Source: Sphingomonas suaedae
Lineage (GTDB): Bacteria > Pseudomonadota > Alphaproteobacteria > Sphingomonadales > Sphingomonadaceae
DNA length: 64,000 nt
Reading direction: 5' to 3'
NCBI RefSeq assembly: GCF_007833215.1
Contig: NZ_CP042239.1
Location: forward strand, 1,860,001 to 1,924,000
How positions within the stretch are numbered: the stretch's first letter is position 1; every line of letters starts with the position of its first letter. This document shows positions 44,546 to 53,498 of this stretch, piece after piece. The notes beneath the pieces were generated by a model that was given only the letters and a program-made list of their open reading frames with translations, did not search any database and was not told the DNA's origin. The position numbers and the translations under genes were made by a program.

Positions 44546-44820
44546 ATGGATAAGCGAAGATTCGATGATTACGTCAGGCGTTCAAAGCCTCAGAAGGCTG
44601 TAGTCGTGCTGACGATCCAACTGACTACGCAGTCTGACGCCTTCGCATCCGACAAAGATCCCCCAGCGAGCACGACTTCGGACCGTTCACGCTGGCCGGA
44701 CAAAAGCTCTACTGGAAGATCGACTATTATGATCTCCGCTTGAAGTTTGGCTCGCCCGATCCCGCGAACGAACATATCACCCGACGGGTGATGACAATCT
44801 TGCTGGCCTCAGAATACTGA
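44546..44820 (+). pseudogene. DUF3768 pseudogene with frameshift
   Basis: The 3' part encodes SEHDFGPF, then LYWKIDYYDLRLKFGSPDPA and a C terminus ending ILLASEY, a clear match to DUF3768, a family common on sphingomonad and rhizobial plasmids and islands. The part before it (SDAFASDKDP) is in another frame; one lost base near 44660 would join the two. The usual N-terminal region is also poorly conserved. No functional product is expected. Confidence 0.7.
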
Positions 44821-45248
44821 GGCCGGATTTTCTATCGGCAGCGGCCTCTCGCCCGCTCCAGCAACTTTGTGATACGTCCCGCTTGCTCAGGTGAAACCTG
44901 AGCGTCGCGACGCTCTCACACGGGAGTTAGCGATAGTGAGACTGCTATCGAAGAAGGACGTACGCGATCGGGCTCTCTACAGTCCCGCTCATATCGCCCG
45001 CCTGGAAGCTGTCGGACAATTCTCCAAGCGGGTCGCCAGTGCGAGTTCCTTTGATTTCGCGTCTCGCTTCACGCTCCTATCGCGCTAGTCGACCATCGCG
45101 TCAGCGGCCACGGCCCGTCGGAGATGTGGTGGATACCAGAGCGATAGAAAACCGCCGCTGGAATTTTAGGAGATTCCGGACACAGCGCGTTAGGTTCTTG
45201 AAACTGAGTCAGCCATCCCCAATCGACCGAGCAACCCTCTTTCCCAAA
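44821..45248. other. Mostly non-coding stretch around the second AlpA-like frame
   Basis: Apart from the AlpA-like frame at 44891-45088, nothing recognisable is seen. GC content falls toward 45250, where the Rhs tip region starts. Confidence 0.4.
44891..45088 (+). CDS. Second AlpA-like helix-turn-helix frame, probably decayed at its end
   Basis: 65 residues from GTG 44891. RLLSKKDVRDR and LYSPAHIARLEAVGQFSKRV match the conserved helix-turn-helix of AlpA regulators (LYSPAHIARLE.AGQFPKRV). After KRV the usual ending (GW...V..WI) is missing and an unrelated Ser/Phe-rich tail follows, so a frameshift or deletion at about 45030 is likely. It lies about 360 bases downstream of an intact AlpA gene. 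Confidence 0.5.
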   Translation: MKPERRDALTRELAIVRLLSKKDVRDRALYSPAHIARLEAVGQFSKRVASASSFDFASRFTLLSR

Positions 45249-45497
45249 TTACTCGCGTTGCTGAAGCTTGATCCAATCTGCGACGATCTCAATAGATGCC
45301 TCTTCCTCTTTAAAAGGCAGGGGACAAGGCGAAGGAAGCTTCAGATCAAAGCGCTCCTCAGCAAGAGCCATAAATTCCTGAAACTCTCCATCGCAAATAC
45401 CAATATCATAGCATATTAGACTATGCGAAAAGACTTCACGGCGAACAGAAAAGTCCCTGAGCAAGATATCAACTAATCCTTTTTCTGTTTCATCCAT
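45249..45497 (-). CDS. Candidate immunity protein (DUF1493-like) for the Rhs toxin
   Basis: 82 residues from ATG 45497, chosen for AGGAAG seven bases upstream. The pattern ICYDIGICDGEFQEFMALAE followed by RFDLKL resembles the DUF1493/acyl-carrier-like small acidic family (DLGIDGDDAEEF..EFAERF..DL). The frame-corrected end of the Rhs gene (TAA 45501-45499) is one base from this start, a spacing typical of toxin-immunity pairs. Base composition is AT-richer than the surroundings. Role as immunity protein is inferred from position and size. Confidence 0.65.
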   Translation of the reverse strand: MDETEKGLVDILLRDFSVRREVFSHSLICYDIGICDGEFQEFMALAEERFDLKLPSPCPLPFKEEEASIEIVADWIKLQQRE

Positions 45498-45647
45498 ATT
45501 AATTCTTCCTGTACACACAGTACGCCGTCGATCCTATGTCCCAAATCAAGAATCCAGCACCGATTACCGGAAGCAGTCTACCTGCTGTGCGGCCAAGGGT
45601 AGACGAAACTCGACCAATGCGCCGTATTGAGCTCGTATCTCCAGTGT

Positions 45648-45653
45648 AAAAAA
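45648..45653. other. A6/T6 homopolymer at Rhs frameshift 2
   Basis: Six A on the plus strand (T on the coding strand). One more base would carry the toxin frame on to a hydrophobic C terminus ending at 45499. Confidence 0.7.
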
Positions 45654-48648
45654 CGAAAGATCAGGCGTCCACGTTCGAGGAATTTTCTGAGGAAACGCCT
45701 TTGAGAGGCTGCTTGATAGTTTCGATGTTCCTGGGGACGACCCTCTTGTTACAAAACGTTTGCTACCGGGCTCTGGCAACCCTCTTCTTACGAGGTCTGC
45801 CGATAGTACGGTCGACAATCCGAGTTGTTCGATACCACAATCGAGGATGTCATCGAGTATCTTCTTACCCATCAGACCCTCTCGCGGTAGACGCTTAGCT
45901 GTCACAACAATTTCTAACACCACCTCACGCGGCTCATGATGAGGCGCGTGTCTGCTTGGCTGGGCGACGCCGCCCCCATTTCCCCACCGATTGCAACCTC
46001 CCGAAATAGGGTTGCCGTTCTCATCAACGAGGTGCGCACACACACCCTCCATTCCGTCGGGATCGATCAAATTAACCGGGTCGTTCCCCACGTAAGCATA
46101 GAGGTTCATCCCGTCGCCATATCCGATGGGATCGGTCTGCATGAATCGGCCTAGCGTGGGCGAGTACATCCGCGCCTTGTAATACTGATGCCCCAGCTCC
46201 GGCAACCAGGCCTGCCCCGTGTAGCGGAACCGGCCCACATCATCACCATCAGGGATACCATACTCGTCATATGCCATGATCGCAGTGGGAGCGCCGCTGC
46301 CGTTGGTCTTCGCAACGATGCTACCGCGCTCGTCGGCGATCAGCCAGCTACGGTTTCCGCTCGCATCATAGGAGACGATCGCCTCGTCTGCGCCGGGACC
46401 GAACACATGCCGCGCCTGGAGCGTATTGCTGGTGTTGTATTCGGCGATAACGTTGCCACCGTCGTACGCGAACCGCCGCGCCGCCGTGCTGCTCTGATAG
46501 AGGCGTAGCAGCGGATCATAGGTGAGCGTCACGCTCGACGGTCCGGTCTTGAGCAGATTCTCGCTGCTATAGGTGTAGCTCTCCGATCCCGACGCGGTGA
46601 GGTTGCCCTTGCCGTCATAGCTGAAGCTCGTGCCGCCTGCGGCGGTATACTGGTTCAGCCCATTGCGCGTGTAACCGCGATCGACCGTCGCGCCGCCGGT
46701 CCAGGCATAAACATCGTTGCTGATCGCCCGCGTCTTGATCTGTCCGGCACTGTTGTAGGTGAACGTGCTCGTCGTATCCTGGATGGTACCCGCCAGATTG
46801 TGCGCCAGCGACGTCAGTCGCGATACCGAGTCATAGCCATAGCTTGTCACCACCCCGTTGCCCCGCGTGAGGCTCGTGCGGCGGCCCTGATCGTCATAGC
46901 CATAGGTCGCGAGCACGCCAGCGCCCGACGCCGCGCCGTTCTCCCGGATTGCGGTGACGTTGCCGGTCACATCATAATCATAGGCAACGTACAGACCGGT
47001 GCCCGGATACGTCGTGCGCGTGCGCCGCCCGGCGGCGTCATACAGATAGCTTATCGTGCCTTGGGGCCCGGTTTCTCCGACATTGCGACCGAGCGCATCG
47101 AAAGTGTACGTGAGCGCATTGCCGGTCTGCGAAGCCCCCGTCAGATGGCCGAGCAGATTGTAGGTGTAGCTGACGTCGGGTTCGGTCCCGGGCAGGTTCT
47201 TGGTCGTGACGCGGTTCAGATCGTCATAGGTGTAGCCGATGCTGTTGCCGTCACGAAGTCGGCGGTTGGTTACGTTCGATCCGGCGTCGTAGGTCAGCTC
47301 TTCGTAATCGGTGGCCGAGCTCGCAAGCGATCCGACCACGGTGGAAGGATAGCGCGTCTTCTTCAGCCGGTCGAACCCGTCATATTCGAACGTAGTGGGA
47401 TTCCCCATGCCGTCCATGAGCGTGCGCAACTGACCATTGTCGGTCCAGGTGGCGGTCTCATGCACCTCACCGCCGCTGATCCCCTTCGACCCGATCGTAC
47501 GGATCACCCGGCCTGCAGCGTCGTAAAGGGTCTGCGCGATTCGGTCCGGGCCATCGCTGCCTGCTGTCTGCGCCGTGCAAGCGGTCGTCACTGTCGCCCA
47601 CGCGGCGGGGTTCATCCGTTGAGCTACGCAATTTGCGCGCCCAGCCGCGTCATAGCTCATATCGGTCACGCCATAGATGGTGCTGCCCGAGCGTAACACC
47701 TGACGCGTTGCGCGCCCGTCGCCGTCAAAGCTCGTTTCCACCTTATGCGTCGTGACGAACGCCGCCCAATCGGTGTCCGACGTCCCGTTGACAATCCCCA
47801 GCTCGGTGACGGTGTTGAACCCATTGGCATTGTAGGTGAGCTTCGTCGCCCGGCGCTTGCGGGCGCCCGCTCCATCGGGATCGGGCGCAATCATTCCGAC
47901 CGGACGGCGATAGGAGTCGTAGCGATAGGTCGTCGTATCAGCCGTTCCCGACAGCGGTCCGTCGACCGTGGTCAGATTGCCGATCGCGTCATAGCTCGCA
48001 GTTGTGGTTGAGCTGACGGTGCCATCGCCCGCTGCCACGGTAACGCTGGTCGGCAACAGGTTGTTGGCGACTCCGGTGCTGCCATAGGCAATCGTCTGCT
48101 TCTGCTCATCATCAGTGCCGGTGCAAACCGAGCCCGTCAGGCACTGCGACACGCCGGTCAGCAGCGTCACATTCTGCCCCGAACCGACGATCGAGCCATA
48201 GCCGTTCTTGATCTGCGCCTGCTGCGTTGCGTAGGTATAGCGCGTCTGAGGTCGGGTGCCCGATCCCGACGGCGCGGGAAGCGTGACCGTCAGCACTCCG
48301 CCATGGGTTGAGCTGTAGGTATAGTCGGTCGTCTTGCCGCGCGCGTCGGTGGTCGATGTCGGTTGGTTGCAGGTTACCGGGTTGGAGCAAGTCGATGGGA
48401 AGCTCGCGGTCTCGACGATATCGGACAGCCCCGATCCGGACTTGGCGACGGCTCGCGTTTCAGTGATGTTGCCACGGCCATCATAGGTAAGCTTCGTGTA
48501 ATTGCCCTCGGGCTGCGTCACGCGCGTGAGCCGCCCGCTGGCATCGTGCTGATAGGAGACGGTCTTGCCGACACCATTGGTGACCGATTTTAGCCGCTCG
48601 CTGGTGATGTCGAACACATAGGTGGTCGTCTGCGATAGCGCATTGGTG

Positions 48649-48658
48649 ACGGTACGGT
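48649..48658. repeat. 5-base tandem duplication causing Rhs frameshift 1
   Basis: ACGGT occurs twice in tandem (48649-48653, 48654-48658). Removing one copy joins GERTV directly to TNALSQTTTYVFD, a normal Rhs sequence. The size, five bases, accounts exactly for the observed change of frame. Confidence 0.85.
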
Positions 48659-49665
48659 GCGCTCGCCGCTCGCATCCGCATAGGCATAGCTGGTCGTGCC
48701 AGCATGGTCGGTGATCGCGCTGACCTTGCCGCTCGTGTACGCGATGGTCACGTCCGGCGTACTGTTGCCCGGCAGCGTGATCGCGGTGATGCCGCTCGGG
48801 CCCATCGTCGTGCCGACATACTGGCTGTTGGGCGTGTCGAGCGTCGGCCAGTTGCCGGTTGTCGCGCACCAGGCCGCTGCCGTGTTGCAATATTCCTGCG
48901 TGAGGTTGACGGCCTTGACGTTGCCGATCGCCAGCCACGGCAGCAGCTGGCTGCCATCTTCGAGATCGTCGCTCGCATAGCCGATACTGAAGGCATAGCC
49001 GTTCGAGTTCTTCGCCGACGCGATTCGCCGCGCCCAGTTCCACCCGCCCGTGCAGAAATCGCCCTCATAGGCCACGCAGAACAGACGGCGCTCGTACGTG
49101 AGGTCGATCCGCTCGCCGCTGGGCCGCGCGATCGAGGTTGCGAATCCTTCGGTCGCATACGTGTCATATGCCACCTCGTTCGCCGCTGGCTTGGTGAAGG
49201 TCACCACCGTGCCTTCGCGCGACGTATAGGTATAGGTGCTACCTGACACCGTCAGCGTCGCGCCCCGCGCTTCGGTCGGTGTGAAGGTGGAGCCCGAGAC
49301 CGTGAACCGGTCGGTCACATTATCGACACTCGCCATGATGGTAGAGCCGGACTTGTACAGCGACGCCCAGATATTGCTGCGCGTACCGGTTCCCTGAGTA
49401 CGAACCCGATATTGCATGCCCTGATCGCCGCCGATCGTAAGCAGCGTCTTTTCGACCACCAGCTCGCCCCGCAAAAGGTCGACGCCATTGTCGTCCAGCG
49501 TCTGACGCACTGGAGCCATCGGCCCGGTCTGCGCGCACGCCATCCCCGTTCCCGCCAGCGACGCCGCGCTGGCGAGCAAAATTGCTCGCATGTTCATGTT
49601 TATCTCCGAATCTCTCTGAAATCGATGCGCCGCGACGCTACGTCGGTCGCGGCTTTCTCATCCGA

Positions 49666-49932
49666 TCAAGGCGCCGCTGTCGGCGTTGGTGTCGGATAGG
49701 GCGCCTGCGAACAGGCCGCTGACCCACTGCCATTCATCGTAAATCGTTCGCGGTTGTTCGCGGCGTCATAGCAAATCGCGGTGTTTGTTCCATTCGCCGG
49801 ACCGCCCGACACCGCGACCGATTTCACCCGTCCCTGCGTGTCATAGCCATAGGTCACTGTTTCTGCGGCCGCTGCAGCCAGTCCTGTGAGCGCCGCGACC
49901 AGAATAACCGCGCCCGTCCTTGCTTCCTTCAT
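49666..49932 (-). CDS. Small secreted YD-repeat protein preceding the Rhs gene
   Basis: 88 residues from ATG 49932; an upstream extension of the frame has no ribosome site. Signal peptide: GAVILVAALTGLAAAAA. The rest is a single Rhs/YD-type unit (TYGYDTQGRVKSV, then CYDAANNRERF) and a Pro/Thr tail. It lies 68 bases upstream of the large Rhs gene on the same strand. Small single-repeat proteins accompany Rhs genes in related bacteria; the function is unknown, possibly a shell or chaperone piece. Confidence 0.75.
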   Translation of the reverse strand: MKEARTGAVILVAALTGLAAAAAETVTYGYDTQGRVKSVAVSGGPANGTNTAICYDAANNRERFTMNGSGSAACSQAPYPTPTPTAAP

Positions 49933-50480
49933 ATTCCCACTCCCGCCGTTGAAGAACATTGTAGGAACATTTGAATTCCAACATTGCAAGGGTAATTTCA
50001 GCCGCTCCAATTCACCCGCGATCAGCCTAACAACTTCCGAGGGCCGAGCCAGAATCGATCGTGTCCAGAATGGTCTATTTCGTACTGACGACAAACATAC
50101 GTTCTCCGTGTTTCGCTTGTCGAATACGCGTGGGCAGACGCGTCTAAATCAGGCACCGCGCTATCGGATTGAACCCGCATAGCGCCACTCGGGCGCCCGA
50201 ACGCCCATGCGAGGCTCGACCGAGAGTCAGAGAGCATTGCCCTCACCTAACAGCATCAGGATATCTCATTGTTGTGATGGTATATTTGATGGTACTGATC
50301 GCACATAGTCTGCATTTATTGGCGTTTCTCAATGCGATATAATAATTAAGAGGCTTCCGTAGGGGTCACCATCGTCAAGCCAGAAGCGTGAGAATTCTGG
50401 ATTTCCGGAATTGGGCCGGCAGAGCGGGCAGGCTTTGGCGACGAAATCGTTGGAGCGGACAGTTGGTGTCGTGGATCAGC
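49933..50480. other. Intergenic stretch containing the second candidate att site
   Basis: No gene. From about 50250 to 50350 the DNA is AT-rich and contains the arm-like repeats; after the tRNA-end-like sequence the GC content returns to chromosomal level and the kdpD 3' end follows. Confidence 0.5.
50274..50380 (+). repeat. Candidate integrative-element end / att site (copy 2)
   Basis: Arm-like repeats GTGATGGTAT (50274-50283) and TTTGATGGTAC (50285-50295), one base apart, then after about 60 AT-rich bases CTTCCGTAGGGGTCACCA (50354-50371). The last 24 bases (50357-50380) equal 1896-1919. Distance from first arm to the identical block is 83 bases here and 84 in copy 1. The two copies lie in direct orientation, 48.46 kb apart. 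Confidence 0.55.
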
Positions 50481-53150
50481 TCAGGCATTGCTGACAGGCG
50501 AAGCGATTTCCAGAAGCCGATTGGGGAAGTGCAGCGTGAACGCAGCGCCCCCCTGGTCATGGTTCGCCGCCGATGCCCGGATGCCCATCGCGTCGGCAAA
50601 TCCTTTGACGATGGCAAGTCCAAGGCCGCTGCCGCCGTGGCGGTCGCTGCCGCGTCCTTGCGCAAAGGTCTCGAAAATCCGCGCTTCCTGACCTGCCGGG
50701 AGGCCCGGACCCTCGTCCTGCACCGATAGCTCGACTGCATCGGGCGTCCGGCGGCCCAGGATCGTGATGGTCCCGCGCTCGCCGCCATGCTGCGCCGCAT
50801 TGGCCAGCAGGTTGATCAGGATGTGATGCAGCAATGTGGGATCGGCACTGACGAAGGGCAGATTTGCGGGAACTTTGAGGTCGATATGCCGACCGCGGAA
50901 CAGATCCTTGAGGTCATGGACCGCACCGCCGATCGCGTCGGTCAGGTCGATCGGCTCGGGATGCAGTTCGAGCGTGCCGGAATCGATCCGGACCATGTCG
51001 ATCAGATTGTCGAGGAAGCGGCGCAGCCGGGCCACCTCCATCCGCGCGATCGGAAGCGTCGGCGCGCCGGGATGGTCGACGGCGATCGCCTCGATCGCGG
51101 TCGCGACCGACGTGAGCGGCGTGCGCAGGTCATGCCCGATCGACGACAGCAGCGCCGCGCGGAGCCGGTCGCGCTCCTTGAGCAGGCTGACCTCGCGCAC
51201 CTCGTCCTCCAGCTTCAGCCGTTCGTGCGCCAGTGCCGCCTGTCCGAGCAGAGTCTGGAGCAGCACAGCGCGGTCAGCGCGAACGGGATCGCGTCCGTCG
51301 GGGCGCGCAATGCCGATGACCGCGAGCACGCCGAGCGCTGTCTTGAGCGGGTGGAACTGCCAATCGGCTGCGTTGAGCGTCGCGGTCCCCACGCCGGACG
51401 CTTCGGCGCGGTCCCAGGCCCAGTCCGCCGCCGCACGGTTCACCGGCCCCAGTTCGCCGCGCGCCACCGGGCAGCTTGCCACGATCCCAAGGTCGTCGGT
51501 ACGCCGGTTGAGCAGGACGACGTTGAGGTCGAGCAGGCGCGATACTTCGTCACAGATGATTGCGCTGGTCGTTTCCCAATCCGATGCGCGCGCGAGCGCC
51601 TGGCCGAATGCGGCGATCGCGGCATTCTCCTGTGCGCCGCGTGCGCCCAAGGTTGCGCGCGCCTTGAGCTTGCCTGCCAGGTTCGCGGTGAATGCGGCGA
51701 TGCCGATCAGCACGAACATTGTGAGCAGGCTCTGCGGGTCGGCGATGGTAAAGGTGTGCAACGGGGGCAGGAAGAAGAAATTATAGGCCAGCCCGGCAAG
51801 GAGTCCGGTGATCAGCCCCGGTCGCAGTCCGAAGCGACCGGAAGCCAGGATCACCGGCAGCAGAAAGATCAGGTCGACGCCGCCCAGCCCGATCCAGGGC
51901 TCGGCCAGTTTTCCGACGCCGATCGTCGCACCGACCATCGTTGCGATGATCCCGTAAACGCTCGGGTCTCCCCATAAATCCGACCCAGCCGCTCTGGCAG
52001 CGCGCGTTGATCCGGTTTCCCCTGCCGCTGGGATGACATGCACCGCCAGGCCGTTCCCGGCGCGCAGCATCGCATTCACAACCGATCCGTGACGCAGTTC
52101 GAACCACCAGCTGCGCACCGACTTGCCGATCACCAGCTGGGTCGCGCGCATTCCGGTCACATGGGTGGTGAGCCCTTCGATGACATTGGCGGCCGGCACG
52201 GTCGCGATGGTCGCCCCCAGGCTGGCGGCGAGGCTGAGCGTGTTGGCGATGCGGCGGCGTTCCGCTTCGCCGAAGCGTTCGGCGCGCGGGGTTTCGATAT
52301 AGACCGCCTGCCACGGTGCGCGCAGGGCATCGGCGAGGCGCTTGGCAGCGCGCACCAGCGCATCGGACCCCGGCAGTTCGCTGATCGCGACCAGCACCCG
52401 CTCGCCCCCGGCAAAGGTGCCGGGCAGCGCGCTCGCGTCGAGATGCTCGAGCAACGCCTGATCGACGCTGAGCGCGGCGCGGCGCAGCGCCATCTCGCGC
52501 AGCGCCGACAAATTGGGCTTGGAGAAGAAATGGCCGAGCGCGCGCGACGCTTCGGCGGGGACATAGACCTTGCCCTCCTTGAGCCGTTCGATCAGCTCGT
52601 CGGGCGGCAGGTCGACCACCTCGATCTCGGCACCGTCGAACACGCTGTCGGGAACGGTCTCGCGCACCCGCACCTTGGTGAAGCTCGCGACGACGTCGTT
52701 GAGGCTTTCGACATGCTGGACGTTGAGCGTCGTATAGACGTCGATGCCCGCGTCGAGCAGCTCCGTCACGTCCTGCCAGCGCTTGGGATGGCGGCTGCCC
52801 TCGACATTGGTGTGCGCGAACTCGTCGACCAGCGCGAGCTGCGGACGGCGTGCAAGCACCGCGTCGAGGTCCATCTCCTCCAGCTCATGCCCGCGATAGG
52901 ACAGGGTGCGGCGCGCGATCACTTCGAACGGCGCAACCAGCGCCTGGGTTTCGGCGCGGCCATGCGTCTCGACCACCGCGACCACGACATCGGTTCCGCC
53001 GTTCAGCCTTTCGGCGCCCTCGCGCAGCATCTCGAACGTCTTGCCGACGCCGGGCGCCGCGCCGAGGAATATCTTGAGCTTGCCGCGCGCTTCGCGCTGT
53101 GCGGTGCGGAGCAGGGCTTCGGGGGAAGGGCGGGAGTCGGGGTCTGGCAT
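50481..53150 (-). CDS. kdpD: Osmosensitive K+ channel sensor histidine kinase KdpD
   Basis: 889 residues from ATG 53150; a TTG twelve codons upstream is possible and neither has a strong ribosome site. The N-terminal KdpD domain shows FLGAAPGVGKTFEML (Walker A) and LVDEFAHTN (Walker B); a USP-like domain follows at about 250-370. Four membrane helices lie near 400-500 (GIIATMVGATIGVGKL, FLLPVILASGRFGL). A GAF-like region precedes the kinase, with SSIGHDLRTPLTSV (phospho-His), NAAQHGG and GGSGLGLAIVKGF. It senses K+ limitation or turgor and phosphorylates KdpE. It is encoded divergently from kdpFABC-kdpE, unlike the common kdpFABCDE order. Confidence 0.95.
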   Translation of the reverse strand: MPDPDSRPSPEALLRTAQREARGKLKIFLGAAPGVGKTFEMLREGAERLNGGTDVVVAVVETHGRAETQALVAPFEVIARRTLSYRGHELEEMDLDAVLARRPQLALVDEFAHTNVEGSRHPKRWQDVTELLDAGIDVYTTLNVQHVESLNDVVASFTKVRVRETVPDSVFDGAEIEVVDLPPDELIERLKEGKVYVPAEASRALGHFFSKPNLSALREMALRRAALSVDQALLEHLDASALPGTFAGGERVLVAISELPGSDALVRAAKRLADALRAPWQAVYIETPRAERFGEAERRRIANTLSLAASLGATIATVPAANVIEGLTTHVTGMRATQLVIGKSVRSWWFELRHGSVVNAMLRAGNGLAVHVIPAAGETGSTRAARAAGSDLWGDPSVYGIIATMVGATIGVGKLAEPWIGLGGVDLIFLLPVILASGRFGLRPGLITGLLAGLAYNFFFLPPLHTFTIADPQSLLTMFVLIGIAAFTANLAGKLKARATLGARGAQENAAIAAFGQALARASDWETTSAIICDEVSRLLDLNVVLLNRRTDDLGIVASCPVARGELGPVNRAAADWAWDRAEASGVGTATLNAADWQFHPLKTALGVLAVIGIARPDGRDPVRADRAVLLQTLLGQAALAHERLKLEDEVREVSLLKERDRLRAALLSSIGHDLRTPLTSVATAIEAIAVDHPGAPTLPIARMEVARLRRFLDNLIDMVRIDSGTLELHPEPIDLTDAIGGAVHDLKDLFRGRHIDLKVPANLPFVSADPTLLHHILINLLANAAQHGGERGTITILGRRTPDAVELSVQDEGPGLPAGQEARIFETFAQGRGSDRHGGSGLGLAIVKGFADAMGIRASAANHDQGGAAFTLHFPNRLLEIASPVSNA

Positions 53151-53215
53151 CGACGCGACACTGACGCGCGCGCGGGCGAAAGCCAACCGCGGCGACCCAA
53201 TCCTTATGCTTTCTT

Positions 53216-53290
53216 AATGCGGAATGCCCGCATTCACCGGCGAACCTTAACGGGTTCCGCGCCTAATTGACCCTCCGAAACCATTCGGAG
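53216..53290. promoter_or_regulatory. kdp divergent intergenic region with two inverted repeats
   Basis: AATGCGG (53216-53222) pairs with CCGCATT (53228-53234) around five bases, a possible KdpE or other operator. CTCCGAA (53273-53279) pairs with TTCGGAG (53284-53290) around ACCA; the second arm contains GGAG, the only ribosome site in front of the small ORF at 53299, so the hairpin could hide it. Confidence 0.4.
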
Positions 53291-53298
53291 TCCGCCCC

Positions 53299-53394
53299 AT
53301 GTCTTCCCTCATGTCTGACGTGATCTGGCTCGCCATACTCGGCGGCCTGTTCCTCGCGACGCTCGCTTATCTGCGCCTGTGCGACGAGGCCTGA
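53299..53394 (+). CDS. 31-aa membrane microprotein upstream of kdpF
   Basis: From ATG 53299 to TGA 53394, with GGAG nine bases before the start. It has one membrane helix (VIWLAILGGLFLATLAYL) and a short polar tail RLCDEA. It ends one base before the kdpF start, so it is the first gene of the kdp operon. I recall similar YxRLCD-ending mini-proteins before kdpF in other proteobacteria, but know no function. Confidence 0.65.
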   Translation: MSSLMSDVIWLAILGGLFLATLAYLRLCDEA

Positions 53395-53395
53395 G

Positions 53396-53485
53396 ATGAG
53401 CCTTCACCTGACGCTCGCGGGCACTACCGCACTCGCCCTGCTCCTCTACCTCGCCGCCGTGCTCGTCCGGCCCGAGAAATTCTGA
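53396..53485 (+). CDS. kdpF: KdpF small subunit
   Basis: 29 residues, ATG 53396 to TGA 53485. One hydrophobic helix ([15 protein letters not shown]) ending in RPEKF, the standard end of KdpF (RPERF). KdpF stabilises the KdpABC potassium pump in the membrane. One base separates it from the preceding microprotein stop and 13 bases from kdpA. Confidence 0.9.
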   Translation: MSLHLTLAGTTALALLLYLAAVLVRPEKF

Positions 53486-53498
53486 AAGTCCTGATGCT

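Larger units (their letters stand above)
45499..49597 (-). pseudogene. Rhs-family toxin gene with two frameshifts
   Basis: ATG 49597 follows GGAGATAA and encodes a signal peptide (MRAILLASAASLAGTGMACA). Frame 1 (to about 48660) is the N-terminal domain. After a 5-base tandem duplication (48649-48658) the protein continues in a second frame with many YD/Rhs repeats (YQHDASGRLTRVTQPEGNY, YDGRGNITET) and the core-closing block YYKARMYSPTLGRFMQTDP, then NLYAYVGNDPVNLIDPDG, after which a variable toxin tip begins. That frame stops at 45564, but one added base in the T6 run at 45653-45648 (minus strand) restores a tip ending GRLLPVIGAGFLIWDIGST with a stop at 45499, one base from the immunity start. 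Removing five bases and adding one gives exactly 1365 codons. Either a broken gene or two sequence errors. Confidence 0.8.

Noticed and set aside
45564..49043. Single intact 1159-aa Rhs protein starting at 49043
   Set aside because: Its first 120 residues are an out-of-frame reading of the N-terminal domain; the real start with signal peptide is at 49597 in another frame.
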